Source: Zantedeschia hybrid cultivar
Lineage: Eukaryota; Streptophyta; Magnoliopsida; Alismatales; Araceae
Direction of reading: 5' to 3'
Assembly: GCA_030544215.1 (NCBI GenBank)
Contig: JARZZO010000013.1
Span: 40,373,196 to 40,437,195, forward strand
DNA: 64,000 nucleotides
The position numbers were made by a program, and so were the translations under genes. Positions within the stretch are counted from its first letter, which is position 1; every line of letters begins with the position of its first letter. This document shows positions 47,401-57,183 of the stretch, piece after piece. The notes beneath the pieces were generated by a model. That model made no database searches, had not been told where the DNA came from, and saw nothing but the letters and a program-made list of their open reading frames with translations.

Positions 47401-48893
47401 AAATATGCAGCTAAAATTGATTTCACTAGATAGTGTAAGACTTGGTAGAATCTAAATGGTAAAATATCAAAATTTTGTGGAAAATCTAAGGATGCTGAAA
47501 AGTTTAGGATGTAAATCTGCATAAAATGAAAGGACGACACTAAAGCAATATGGAATGACCAATCAGTTTGGATCTAGCATCACCTGCCAAAGGCAATCCA
47601 GTTAGGGAAGGTTCATATTAAGGTTGGCAGGAGTTCAAAACTGTGGCACCACTGAAGCTAATATGCACTAACAACCAAAAAGCATACGTTGCAGTTAGGC
47701 GCCATGAGTTAAATGATAGAGTTGCTGATCAGTAAAACACCACCACTTCACCACCACCACCATCACCCTAGTGCCCCTCCATTCATTCACGTCAAGAATC
47801 AACCAGGAATACAAGCGAGTTGTTTCCCAATGTTCCTCTCTCTTTTCACCTAGACACTTGACTACAAGTCTTCTGCAAGAGTTCTATAAAAGTCGAAAAC
47901 AAGACTAACAGTGCCCAAGATATTCATAGTTCCAGAAACTACATATGCCGTCAAGGACCCAAGCTTATTATTGTTACCCTGTGAAGACCTCCTCCAAACA
48001 AACTTCCAAGAAGAGAACTTGTTCTAAAGTCTTGAGATTATTGATCCTTCCGCAAACATATAAGCTTTCCCGATCACAAACAGAGAATGCCAGATTTGAC
48101 AAGGAATAGGAGAAATCATTGAATTAGTACAAAAGAAAAGGGCATCTATTTAGAAACGAACACAAGTTTCTTGGACTGATTGACTGAATACTCCGTAATG
48201 ACAACGCCAAAAACCTCGACCCCTTTCCCAATTTGTCAACAATCCGAGACGAGTCTCAGTAAACAGTACCATCAGGATCAAAAAACAAGAGGGACAAAAA
48301 AGCGACAGGAGTCCCCGTAGCACAACAGTATCATCAGAATCCAAAAACACCATAACATCATATCGGTTACAAGTCTTGACGACAAACCGTATACAGTCCC
48401 ATGCGCCATTTTTAACCAAAGACGCAACATTTTCGATACCCAACAAATCACAAGGCGCAGCATGCCAACAAATCGAAGAATTACACTCACAAGAACGACG
48501 CACTCGGCACCCAAACCCCACCCCTTCATCTGCACAAACAGTCCACGACGAAATCACAGAAATAAGGGCAAAAAAGAAGCGGAAGAGATAAAGATTACCC
48601 CTTGCTTGCCGGGGATGATGCAGTGCCACACCATCAGGTTCACCGAGCCATCCGGCAGCGTCTCCGGCTTCGCCACGAAACCCTATCCCTCGTCAACGTG
48701 ATCAGGGAGAAAACACAACACCAGCACAACCACAAGACGGAGATGGAGACAAAGAGGATGGAAGAAGAAGAAGAAGAAAATAGGAATTTTGGAGGAGAAG
48801 GGGGACGGGGGCGAAGATACGGACATGGGGGTGGTTCTTCCGCCAGGCCTTGCGCTCCTCGGCGAGGCGCCCGCGCGCGATCCCACCCGACAT
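33465..48893 (-). CDS. SCE1: SUMO-conjugating enzyme E2 (SCE1/Ubc9), complete
   Basis: Takes activated SUMO from the E1 as a thioester and passes it to lysines of target proteins, in nucleus and cytosol. Five coding exons on the minus strand: 48825-48893, 48599-48682, 33815-33967, 33598-33711 and 33465-33527. All have GT..AG borders and all junctions are phase 0. They give 160 residues, the family's usual length. Seen: MSGGIARGRLAEERKAWRKNHPH (exon 1), GFVAKPETLPDGSVNLMVW (exon 2), HFSEDYPSKPPKCKFPQGFF, the HPN motif (84-86) and active-site Cys94 in SGTVCLSILNED (exon 3), GWRPAITVKQILVGIQDLL (exon 4), EYKRRVRQQAKQYP (exon 5). The C-terminus is PSII, where plant SCE1 usually ends PPLV. Intron 2 is 14.6 kb and full of transposons. 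No disabling change is visible. Confidence 0.96.
34531..34760. mobile_element. Small inverted-repeat element (about 230 bp), unclassified
   Basis: ACTTGTTGCACCGGCAG at 34531 faces CTGCCAGTGCAGCAAGCTG at 34741, forming imperfect inverted repeats. A second internal CCGGCAGCC/GGCTGCCGG hairpin lies at 34541-34570. No clear target duplication. A similar ACTTG(T/C)TGCA end occurs near 13998 and 17552. Confidence 0.5.
34961..35213. repeat. Direct tandem duplication (124-bp unit)
   Basis: AATGACCAAGATGG... to ...GTCAAGGCGGTA is present twice, at 34961-35084 and 35085-35213. The second copy has a 4-base AACA insertion. The unit ends inside the hAT element that begins at 35195, so its first bases were duplicated too. 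Confidence 0.92.
35195..35840. mobile_element. hAT-type element, CATAGTTGTCAAGGC family, copy 1 (646 bp)
   Basis: Inverted ends CATAGTTGTCAAGGC and GCCTTGACAACTATG are perfect. Flanks CATGCAGG (35187-35194) and CCTGCAGG (35841-35848) are an 8-base duplication with one mismatch. Near the right end are GCCTAGGC-type words (35690-35820), as in copies 2 and 3. No transposase. Confidence 0.85.
36207..36253. repeat. T19-ATT-G25 homopolymer pair
   Basis: Nineteen T, then ATT and twenty-five G. The G-run could form G-quadruplexes. Exact lengths may be unreliable in the assembly. A GA-rich, gene-like stretch of unknown nature follows (36255-36620). Confidence 0.9.
36640..39480. repeat. LTR-like GC-skewed repeat block, copy B, with degenerate minisatellite
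   Basis: Shares ACTGACCTCGGTCAGTGTTAATTACG-like sequence (36690) with copy A at 8940. Then TTAATTAATTAA tracts (37370-37540), a CCTATTTATAGG site at about 38020, and many CCACCGGTTGG/ACCGGTGGGGG words (38040-38660). From 38740 to 39330 comes a degenerate array alternating ATTGGGCC with CGGGAC(A/T)GATTT. No gag or pol. It may be a solo LTR; its borders are unresolved. Confidence 0.5.
40777..41947. mobile_element. hAT-type element, CATAGTTGTCAAGGC family, copy 2 (1171 bp)
   Basis: Perfect 8-base duplication CATTGCAT (40769-40776 and 41948-41955). Ends CATAGTTGTCAAG and CTTGATAACTATG differ at one position. GCCTAGGC/CGCTTAGGCG words lie near both ends. The inside holds a (CT)n-(GA)n inverted microsatellite (41360-41417), an array of CAGTGCACTG-like palindromes (41470-41575) and TTGTTG repeats (41637-41660). 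Confidence 0.92.
41984..42627. mobile_element. hAT-type element, CATGG end, 644 bp
   Basis: Flanked by CTAGAGAG (41976-41983) and CCAGAGAG (42628-42635), an 8-base duplication with one mismatch. The ends CATGGTTTGC and GTAAACCTTG are imperfect inverted repeats. The inside is rich in ACTCG/CGAGT words such as CGAGTCGACTCG. Deleting it restores the tandem-repeat unit exactly. Confidence 0.88.
43280..43800 (-). pseudogene. L1-type LINE fragment with YADD motif in SCE1 intron 2
   Basis: Minus strand at about 43755-43790 reads NNLWYADDTIVYTPCD, the reverse-transcriptase catalytic loop. The following 450 bases (43300-43750) resemble the LINE fragment at 12120-12260. Stops abound. Confidence 0.7.
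45400..46350 (-). pseudogene. RTE-type LINE reverse-transcriptase fragment in SCE1 intron 2
   Basis: Minus strand, right to left: YFVAIDLEKANDMLPRQQ (about 46280-46345, for DLEKAYDRVPR), DSLRDMYEMGVEVRTVF (about 46200-46240), and DVPYCMLFTNRIMLIDN (about 46050-46090, for WCMLFADDIVLID). The spacing fits the RTE clade. The catalytic ADD is changed to TNR, and stops follow. Confidence 0.8.
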
Positions 48894-49060
48894 CCTTCTC
48901 TGCAGCGCGTTGCTCTCTAGCGCAGACGAAGAAGACTGTAAGAAGAAGAAGCAGCGAAGGGGTAGCTTTGCGTAGCGGCGGCTGCTGTTGCTGACAAATT
49001 ACGCTACTGTTCCTGCGCAGGTCACGACCGCCGAGGTGTTCCCCCCACTTGTGCCGCCGT
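48894..49060 (-). promoter_or_regulatory. 5' leader of SCE1
   Basis: GC-rich, AAG/CTT-rich sequence directly upstream of the SCE1 ATG, stopping near 49050 where AT-rich DNA begins. This fits a CT-rich plant leader. No TATA box identified with confidence. Confidence 0.4.
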
Positions 49061-50122
49061 AATAAATTTATAAAAAATTAAGAATAATAAATTATCTCAT
49101 TATTATATTAATAAGAGCTTATTGCAGATAAATTCCTAAAGAATCTCATATATGTAGGAAACCTCCTATGAATGTGTACATGCAGCAACTCTCTGCATCA
49201 GTATTGTATACATTGAGACTTTTTTATTAAAAAACAAGCAAAAAATCTATTGACAAATGATTATATATAAAAAAAAATTTCCTACGTAATAGGAATGTCT
49301 TATTCAAATCCAGCATCACTAAATCATATATAAATCATTGTCCAAAAAATTCATTTATAAATTAGAATGTATTTTAGAATGAAAAAGGTTGAAATGATTT
49401 TCTACATACATGTTATCAATCATATAGAAAACTTTTTGCATATTCAAGAATCTCTAGGGAGTCGCTTGGAAAAAACCTATCTTATTCCTCCACGCATCCT
49501 GTTTTAAATTTAGCTCTTTTTATATATTCTCCTCTAAACTACTATATTTGTATGTTTACTTCTAACTTTCGCATGCTATTATCAGATATAGTGAATTTAA
49601 GGATATAGATACAAATGCTTTCATGTATTTAAAGATATAAATGTAAAAATATTCAAATCTTTATAGCATACTCCAGTTGAAGCTGACGTATTTTGATGGA
49701 AATATTCTTTTTAAGATGTTGAGATATTTATAGCAATACCTGGTAGTAGGGACCACACTTCAAATATGCTAATTGATAGGGGTATATAAAAATTTATTTT
49801 AATTTTTAAAATAGAAAACCATGGCTGGAAGACTGCTACGCATGTCATGCATGTCTCCTGTTTGGTTTAGCTTTTTTCCTTTTTGTAGGGTTTAGGATGC
49901 CTTTCGTAAACCATACTCTAACAAAGATAATATATATGGAAAGACTTTCCTGGTCTACCAACGTGTGGATCCGACCGAGGATTCTGAGCCACCCCCTTGG
50001 GAGAAGTATTAGGTACTGTCCAAAAGGAAAAAATGAGGTTTAGGTGGTGTTTGGTGGGGAGATTAGAGTGGAGTTGACTTATAAGTCATCGGTCTTGTTA
50101 TCACCAACAAAAATGTAAATAA

Positions 50123-50401
50123 GAGGCATGTTCGGCATAGTTTCTATTTGGAAGTATTTTTATATTGTCATTTAGTTATTTTTTGTAGAAGTACTTAAAT
50201 CATGAAAGTTATTTATGTAATATTTTACTTGTGCTTTAACTTCTAATCAAAAATTGTAAAGTGGAGAAAAAGTAAAGTTGTTATAAAAGAGTTAACTTTT
50301 GTAACAAATCAAAATTAGTTATAAACTCTCTCCCTTAAGTCATTCGTGTGAGAAGTGGAAGCCAAAGTGGCTTTCAAGTAGAAGTTTTGTCGCACACACT
50401 C
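50123..50401. mobile_element. Tourist/Harbinger-like MITE, reverse copy (279 bp)
   Basis: Complement of the right half matches the element at 19523: GACAAAACTTCTACTTGAAAG, then TGGCTTCCAC and TTTTGATTTGTTACAAAAG. Ends GAGGCATGTTCGGCA and CGCACACACTC, with flanks TAA and AAA. Confidence 0.75.
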
Positions 50402-50839
50402 AAAATATCATGAATCTTATTTTACTTCTAATTTTGAACTTGAAATTGAGTAGAAATCGTTATCTTCTATTATTTTCTAATTATTTCAAATGTGCACTAC
50501 ATAAAAATAGAGATGACTTGTAACTAAGATAACTTATGTCTATCTCTACATAAAGTATATTGATAACGATCGTGATCTTATAACGGAGGATGGGATCAAG
50601 TTTAAGTCATGATATGTTCAAATAAGATTTTCCAACAAGATGAGTTATGATAAAAAATTTGACTCAAAACCCATCTAGAATCCATTTGGCCTCCACTTTG
50701 TGATCATAACCTGTCATGGTATGCCTTGACTTATCTCGATTAAACATGAGTCACATGACTTGACCTATCTTGATCTATGGTTAAAAGTGTAAGTCATATG
50801 ACATTGATACAAAGACAATAATATTTATGACTCGTCTTT

Positions 50840-51720
50840 CCATGGAAACCTCGCCGGTAGCTTCCTTGGCAGATGCCATCTTTGACGGTCAATTGGACAA
50901 CACCCTTCATGGGTAGGGGGAGGCTCCTCTAGGACTCCCCCTCCTCCCTTGTTCATTTTTTTTCCCTCTATGGTTTTCTTTCTTCATTGCCGCTAGGTTC
51001 ATCCATCATGTCTCCTCATATCCACCCTATTGCCCTCCATATTATCACCATAAATTGTACGCCGCCTCCGCTCATCCTTTCCCCTCCGTCTCCTTGTCGT
51101 CCCCTTCTTTTTGTTCCTTCCATTGGATTTCACTTGTATTTTATATCTTCATCCATGTGTGGATTCTAGTTGGGTCTTATTATTGTTTTCCTATATGACT
51201 TTTTGCTCTCCTTTTTGTTGTGCGCAATCCATCCCCTCTTGTCCTATGTGTGCCCTATTTTGTTATAGTGTTGCAAGTCTGTTGTCCTCTATGGCTCTAA
51301 TATTCAGCAACGTCTCGTCTAGTTTCTCTGGTGGATGCCATAACCAGCTTAGGGGGCACATAGCTCAGGTCTCTTGGAGATTTGTCAATATGCTTGAGTT
51401 TCTTGGCAGCGCACTTCTCCATGCACCACTTATCAAAGCTACTCCGGTGAACCTGGAGCCTTCTTTGGCTCTACATTGGTATCTCCGCAGAAGTCCTTCC
51501 TCCTCCCCGAGCATGTCTCGTCTGATTTCATGTTGCCAGTGCCAATTGTCAATGTCCCGCAACAGTTTGTACTATGGGGACATGTTCGGCATTGCACGCT
51601 GTTTATTGCTTACTGACCTACCAGTTGTATCCATTTCTTTACTTCCATGTGCTATCTTGCTTTTTGCCCCAATATTTTCCTCTAATGTTATACCCGTCTA
51701 CATTTTCTGTAAATAAATGA
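50840..51720 (+). repeat. Unclassified, possibly retroposon-derived block
   Basis: A region of higher GC with open plus-strand frames, the longest 51111-51716 (Ser/Leu/Cys-rich, no domain). It ends in TTTTCTGTAAATAAATGAAGG, which looks like a LINE or mRNA tail. Could be the 3' part of a LINE or a processed gene copy. I do not recognise it. Confidence 0.3.
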
Positions 51721-52789
51721 AGGTAGTACATTCTTAATGTATATAAAAGAAAAAACTCGAGGAGCGCACGAGATTGATCATGTTTCCAAATGCGGAATGT
51801 GGGACTTTCGCTTCAAGGGCAAAACTTTCGCTTCATATGGAGTGGGTCATGGTTGTGCAGATATTTCTCCTTTTGAGAAGTCCCTTCTGTTTTGAACTTT
51901 AGGTAATTTTGATTGAGTTGAGACCTTCTAACCGTTATACCATATGACAAGGAAAATTGTAATAGATGTAACAAGACTAATATGAATTGTGATGGGATAT
52001 TATCAAAAAATGACTTGTAAAATAATTCATAATAAAACAGATCAATAAGAATTAGAGGGTCAGTAGTATTTTTTTTATTAATTTTTGACCAGTGGAGGGT
52101 CATGTAATCATCTCTTGGATTGAGGAAAACCTAAATTCATAAATTGTTAGATGACGATAGATCTAATAATAGATATGACTTAAATAGTACCAACCTTAAT
52201 AATGTGTAGCAACTGAATGAGTTTGAGCCTATTGGAACTAGGTGGATGTTGAGGAGGATTAGGAAGAGAGCAGCAAGATTTTCAACTTAGGTCGGGGTGT
52301 TATTTCCCATTTCTATGTACTTTGGCGTGCCAAAAAATGTTAAAGGATGGTGGACCTTTTATGAATATTTCAATTGTGAAGAATTTGGACATAAAACCTT
52401 ATCAATACATATGGTTCTGAAAAATAGTAGATCGGTTAACAAATAAGAAGGCTGTGTTGGACCATGAACGACAATAAATGGAGGTGGAAAAAGGTTACCA
52501 GGAGAAGACATAGTTAGCTAGGAGTGTATTATGTTTTGAATCTTAGTATATTTTAAGAATTAGTTGCAATCACGTGTGATGCACGGCGAATTAATAGATT
52601 TGAATAAAATAATTATAATTAATATAAGTGAAGTTAATTTTTTACTCTTTATGAAGGAATGAATAAAATTATTACAGAATAATATATGTTTATAAATACT
52701 AACATTTTTTTCTATGAATATTATGTTAGTTGTTTGGTAAATATTAAAAGTTCAAGACTATTCTATCTAATTGAAATATGGATTGAGAG

Positions 52790-53560
52790 AGAAAATTAAA
52801 AAGTGAACTTAAGATTATTATTATTATTCCATGAGATTATCTCAATAAATATTATGTTGAAACATGGATTAAGAGAAAAATGAGAGAGGCTGGTCTAATT
52901 AATAACAAAATTAGTTATTATTATCCTATGAAGTTATCTTAATAATGATAATGAATAATAAAATTTATTATTATTATCCTAAGAAACTGTCCCAATATTA
53001 ATAACAACAACAACAATAATACGAGTGAGAGAAGTGAGACAAAAATCAGTCTCATTAATAATAATAATAATACCAAAATTAATAATACTTTCAAAAATAA
53101 TAATAATAATATCAAAATTAATTATTATTATTATCTCATGACACTACTTCAATAATAATGATGATCATAATAATAATAATATAATGTGAAAATTAATTAT
53201 TATTATCCCAAAAGATTGCAACAACGACAACAACAATAATAATAATAGGAGATAAAAATATTAATAGGGAGAGAAAAAATGTGAAAGATGATGATGATGA
53301 TAATAATAATAATAATTTTAAAAATAATAATAATATCAAAATTAGTTATTATTATCTCATGAGACTATTATTTTGATATTAATTTAATAATAATAATAAT
53401 ATCAAAATTAGTTATTTTTATCTCACGAGACCACCATTTCGATATTAATTTAATAATAATAATAATAATAATAATATAAAAATTAGTTATTATTATTTCA
53501 TTAGACTATCTCAACAACAACAACAATAATAATAATAGGGGGCATAAAAAATAGGAGATA
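52790..53560. repeat. AAT/ATT trinucleotide-rich composite array
   Basis: Runs of AAT and ATT alternate with a recurring module AAAATTAGTTATTATTAT-CTCA(T/C)GAGAC, seen at about 53100, 53200, 53340, 53410 and 53475. It is more than a simple microsatellite. Confidence 0.85.
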
Positions 53561-53614
53561 TAAATATTAATAGGAAGAAAGAAAAATGTTAAAGGCGAGA
53601 AAGAGAGATGATGA

Positions 53615-54183
53615 TAGGGCTGTAAACGGGTAGGATACGGATACGGAAGCAGGTATTTTCGCTTTCCGATTTCGATAACGATTATCTGTTTCCGTTTCCG
53701 ATTTCGATAAAATTGGAAAGTGCATTTTTCGTTTCCGCTTCCGAGAAAATCGAAAAGTCCATTTTCCGTTCCGATTTATTTCCAATCTTGATATCGAAAT
53801 CAGATATTATTTTCGATAATTACCGAAAATTGCTATTTTTTTTTTTATTTGTTTAAAACATATAGAATGATACATAAATATAACCAATACACCTTAGTAT
53901 ATATATTAGATAATGATCAATAAGATTAAAAGACAATGAGTGTAACCATGCGTCTATAAAGTTACATTTAAAAATCTTTAATAATAATCGGAATAAAAAA
54001 TTGAAAAGCGGATACGGAAACGTGTGTTTATGTTTCCGACTTCGATAGCTTATGGAAATATCTGTTTTCGATTCCGATAACTATCGGACGGATATTTTTT
54101 ATCGAAATCGTTTTTTTTTGTTTTGTTTTTTTCAGTAACATATTTAAAAAAACCAGATAATCGGATTTCCGTTGACAGCCCTA
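53615..54183. mobile_element. hAT-type MITE, TAGGGCTGT family, copy 2 (569 bp)
   Basis: Perfect 8-base duplication GATGATGA (53607-53614 and 54184-54191). Ends TAGGGCTGTAAAC and GTTGACAGCCCTA. The inside repeats TTTCCG(A/T)TTTCGATA words. Shares its ends with 1767-2442. Confidence 0.9.
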
Positions 54184-54299
54184 GATGATGATTGATACAA
54201 TAACAATAATAATAATATAAAAGAGATATTGACTATATATATAGTATATAAGAAGTTTTTGTTATTTTTAGTGTTGTTATTATATATAAGAATTTTTTG

Positions 54300-54575
54300 T
54301 TACAAAGAGAGAGAGAGAGAGAGAGAGAGAGAAAATTAATGAGAGAGGGGAAAGAGAATATAATTAATGAGAGGGAGATGAGAGATAGAGAGAATTAATG
54401 AGATATAATGAGGGAGAGAGAGAATTAATGGGGGAGAATAAATAAGGGACAAATATATTAATAAGGAAGAGAAAATTAATGAGAGAGAGAGGAGGGAGAT
54501 AGAGAATTAATGGGGGAGAATAAATAAGGGACAAATATATTAATAGGGAATGAAGAGAGAGAGAGAGAGAGAATT
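54300..54575. repeat. (GA)n microsatellite and GAGA-rich repeats with AATTAATGAG
   Basis: A GA run at 54306-54332 is followed by several AGAGAATTAATG(A/G)G(A/G)GAGA modules. GGGGGAGAATAAATAAGGG appears twice (about 54431 and 54512). Confidence 0.85.
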
Positions 54576-54847
54576 TAGGCAGAAAATATAATTATCTAGT
54601 ATTGACAAGTGGCACCAGAGAACTCTATTATAATATAGTATAGATAATGTGACCGATACATATTTGAAAGGTTGATCCCAACTTTGTGTGACTTTAGAAA
54701 AAATGGGATGCTTGTCTAATGAGTTATTACATTCTGATATGTTGCCAAATTGTACTGCATTACTATTTAATCTTTGAAAAGAATGCTAAGGGAGTAGAGA
54801 TAACATTGGGAAAAGTAAGAGATTAGGCTCACCATTAAAGATTATTA

Positions 54848-55370
54848 ATGAAGATATGATCAGAATATCACTGTGGAAGCATTGATCTTGAAAAGGCATT
54901 AACAAAGTTCTAGATAATTGATTATATTTAAGGGGTAGGGAAAATTGTAATTGATCTTGAAAAGGCATTAACAAAGTTCTAGATAATTGATTATATTTAA
55001 GGGGTAGGGAAAATTGTAATAACTCGTAGTTTTTCGAGAAAAAATATTTGAATGTAATTTGAAGGAAAATCTGCATGAGGATTCATGTAATGAAGATATG
55101 ATCAGAATATAACAGTGGAAGCATAGATCTTGAAAAGGCATTAACAAAGTTCTAGAGGATTGAATTTATTTAAGGGGTACGGAAATTATAATAGCGCGTA
55201 GTTTTTCTAGATAAATTATTTGAATGTAATTTGAAGAAAAAAAATGCACGAGTAGAAGTTTCTTAATCGATAAAATATAAATTCTTTGGTAACTATTTAA
55301 GGGGTAGGGAAGTTAAAATAACTCGTACTTTTTTTAGATAATTTTTTTGAATGTAATTTGAAGAAAAAAA
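54848..55370. repeat. Nested tandem duplications
   Basis: A 69-base unit (TTGATCTTGAAAAGGCATTAA... to ...AAAATTGTAA) is duplicated at 54882-55019. A larger unit of about 240 bases (AATGAAGATATGATCAG...) recurs at 54848 and 55089. A TTTGAATGTAATTTGAAG module occurs three times (about 55048, 55220 and 55347). Confidence 0.85.
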
Positions 55371-56026
55371 AAATGCATGAGTACAAATTTCTTAATCGAT
55401 AAAATATAAATTATTTGGCAGTCTTTATGTTACCAATAAGGTTTATGATATTAACTAAACATTGTTTATGACAATTAGTTGATTAAGAACTTGAATCAAT
55501 AATCAAATAAACAAGTTAATCATAAATGTTTATAAAAATCAATGTATCATAAATGTTTATAAAAATTGATGTCAAGTAATTAAGTAACAATAATATAATT
55601 ATAAATAATAAATTAAGATGTGAAAATAATCAAATGTAAATGAAAAAAATGTTTAGCTAACTGTCAATATTTACTAGAAATAGTTACAGCCAGTTAATTT
55701 ATGATAAATTAGTAGCAATGCATAAAAGGTCAGGAGACTTCTAGACGTTGGAGTGGCCTGAGGCTGATTGTCATGTGGAGGATGAGTCAGTTCCCCGCCC
55801 TCCCCCGGAGATCACATTGCACACTGGAATAAAATATTAAAAAAATATGATTTTTTTAATTATTATTTATTACTTGTTTTTGCAAAGCATATGAAAGTTA
55901 GTTAGAAAAATCCTTTACAAAAAATATATTAAGAATTAGATACGTTATCGAGCCATCTGGGCATATTCAATTTATAGATTGCTCAAATTTGTTATTTCAT
56001 GAAAGTAGAATAAACAATTTAATTAA

Positions 56027-56353
56027 GGAGTTGTTTGTTTTAACATAAAACAACGCAATCTAAAATAATTGTTTCATTTTACAATGTTTCCGAATGTTTG
56101 GAATGATGTAATATAATGTAAATTAAAATCATGTCTGGGCCTTTCCGCCCATTTGGCAGCCAATATCCTTGTTTTGGTTTATGGGAAGGCCCATTGAAAA
56201 TTAAAATAAGAAGACTGAAGCATAATTTTATTTTCTTTTACAAGTAATCAAACAAATGTTTTCTAATTTTAGAATCACAAAATTTCAGTTGTTTTAAAAC
56301 CGATTATTTTAAAGTCAGTGAATTACAAAAATTGCATTGAAACAAGCAACTCC
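56027..56353. mobile_element. Tourist/Harbinger-like MITE (327 bp)
   Basis: TAA on both sides (56024-56026 and 56354-56356). Ends GGAGTTGTTTGTTT and AAACAAGCAACTCC are inverted with one mismatch. Different interior from the 19523 family. Confidence 0.8.
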
Positions 56354-57001
56354 TAAAAAGAGTTGGCACGTTAACGATTTGATTAGTGCCAGACAGTAGA
56401 AAGTAAATCTCTGCATAAAAATGAAGAGTTCATGATCAATATAAAATTAACGGAGAGTGAAAAATATTATCAAATTTCTTGACAAAAGACTCACATTCTC
56501 CTCACGAAGTGATCTCTTAGGAATCATTTGACGCATGCTATAATATTGTAAAATGTCATAAAATATCGTCAAATTATCTTTTTTATGTTTAAATTTAAAT
56601 TATTTTTATAATATCTTTAATAATTTAGATGATTTAAATTAACTATATTTTGAAATCGGTTGACTTATATGATATATATTTTTTAATTTTCAGTCTTAAA
56701 CTATTGAAAATCAAACAAAATATTTTTTTTATTATTATTAATTTTAAGACTCATGATTGATATTTTACATTATTTTACTTCAAACTAAACTGATTCCTTA
56801 ATATCCGGTGTTGCACATCTGTATTTATAAGGTATTTATATATATAACCTAATTATTCTTTAATTCTCTTAGAATTAGGTATATATTTATGATGTAACAT
56901 AATTACTTAATCTAATTACTTTTTAAGTTAGTTAATTTTCGACCCTTTATTTGTATGAAAATAATGTAAAGTTAACAAAAATAAATAGAATGAAATTATG
57001 G

Positions 57002-57050
57002 AACCCTAATCCCGAAGGAATCTGGAATCCGAAGCCTCCATAAAACCCTA
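57002..57050 (+). promoter_or_regulatory. Two telo-box-like motifs upstream of the zinc-finger gene
   Basis: AACCCTAA at 57002-57009 and AAACCCTA at 57043-57050 match the plant telo-box core, common near transcription starts of translation and growth genes. They lie 134-182 bases before the ATG. Confidence 0.4.
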
Positions 57051-57183
57051 GCAGCGCTCTCACCAACCTCCCTCTCCACGCGACCGCCTCTTGCTCCTTC
57101 CCTCCGCCGGATTGCCACCTTCCCGTGCTCGCCTCGCCAACTCGCCGCCGCCGCTGCCTCAATAGCTCCAGCGACTTCTCTCC

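Larger units (their letters stand above)
33968..48598 (-). other. 14.6 kb second intron of SCE1
   Basis: Intron between the GGG|GTAATC donor (exon 2) and the TTGCAG|ACT acceptor (exon 3). It holds at least three target-duplication-bounded hAT elements, a MITE-like foldback, tandem duplications, an LTR-like block and two LINE types. All of these would have to be transcribed and spliced out. Stretches 39700-40427, 43810-45400 and 46360-48598 show nothing I can classify. Confidence 0.85.

Noticed and set aside
48150..48629. 159-codon minus-strand open frame beside SCE1 exon 2
   Set aside because: It overlaps exon 2 in a different frame and otherwise reads intron; no domain.
51111..51716. 201-codon frame, Ser/Leu/Cys-rich
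   Set aside because: No domain or splice context; kept only as an unclassified repeat-like block.
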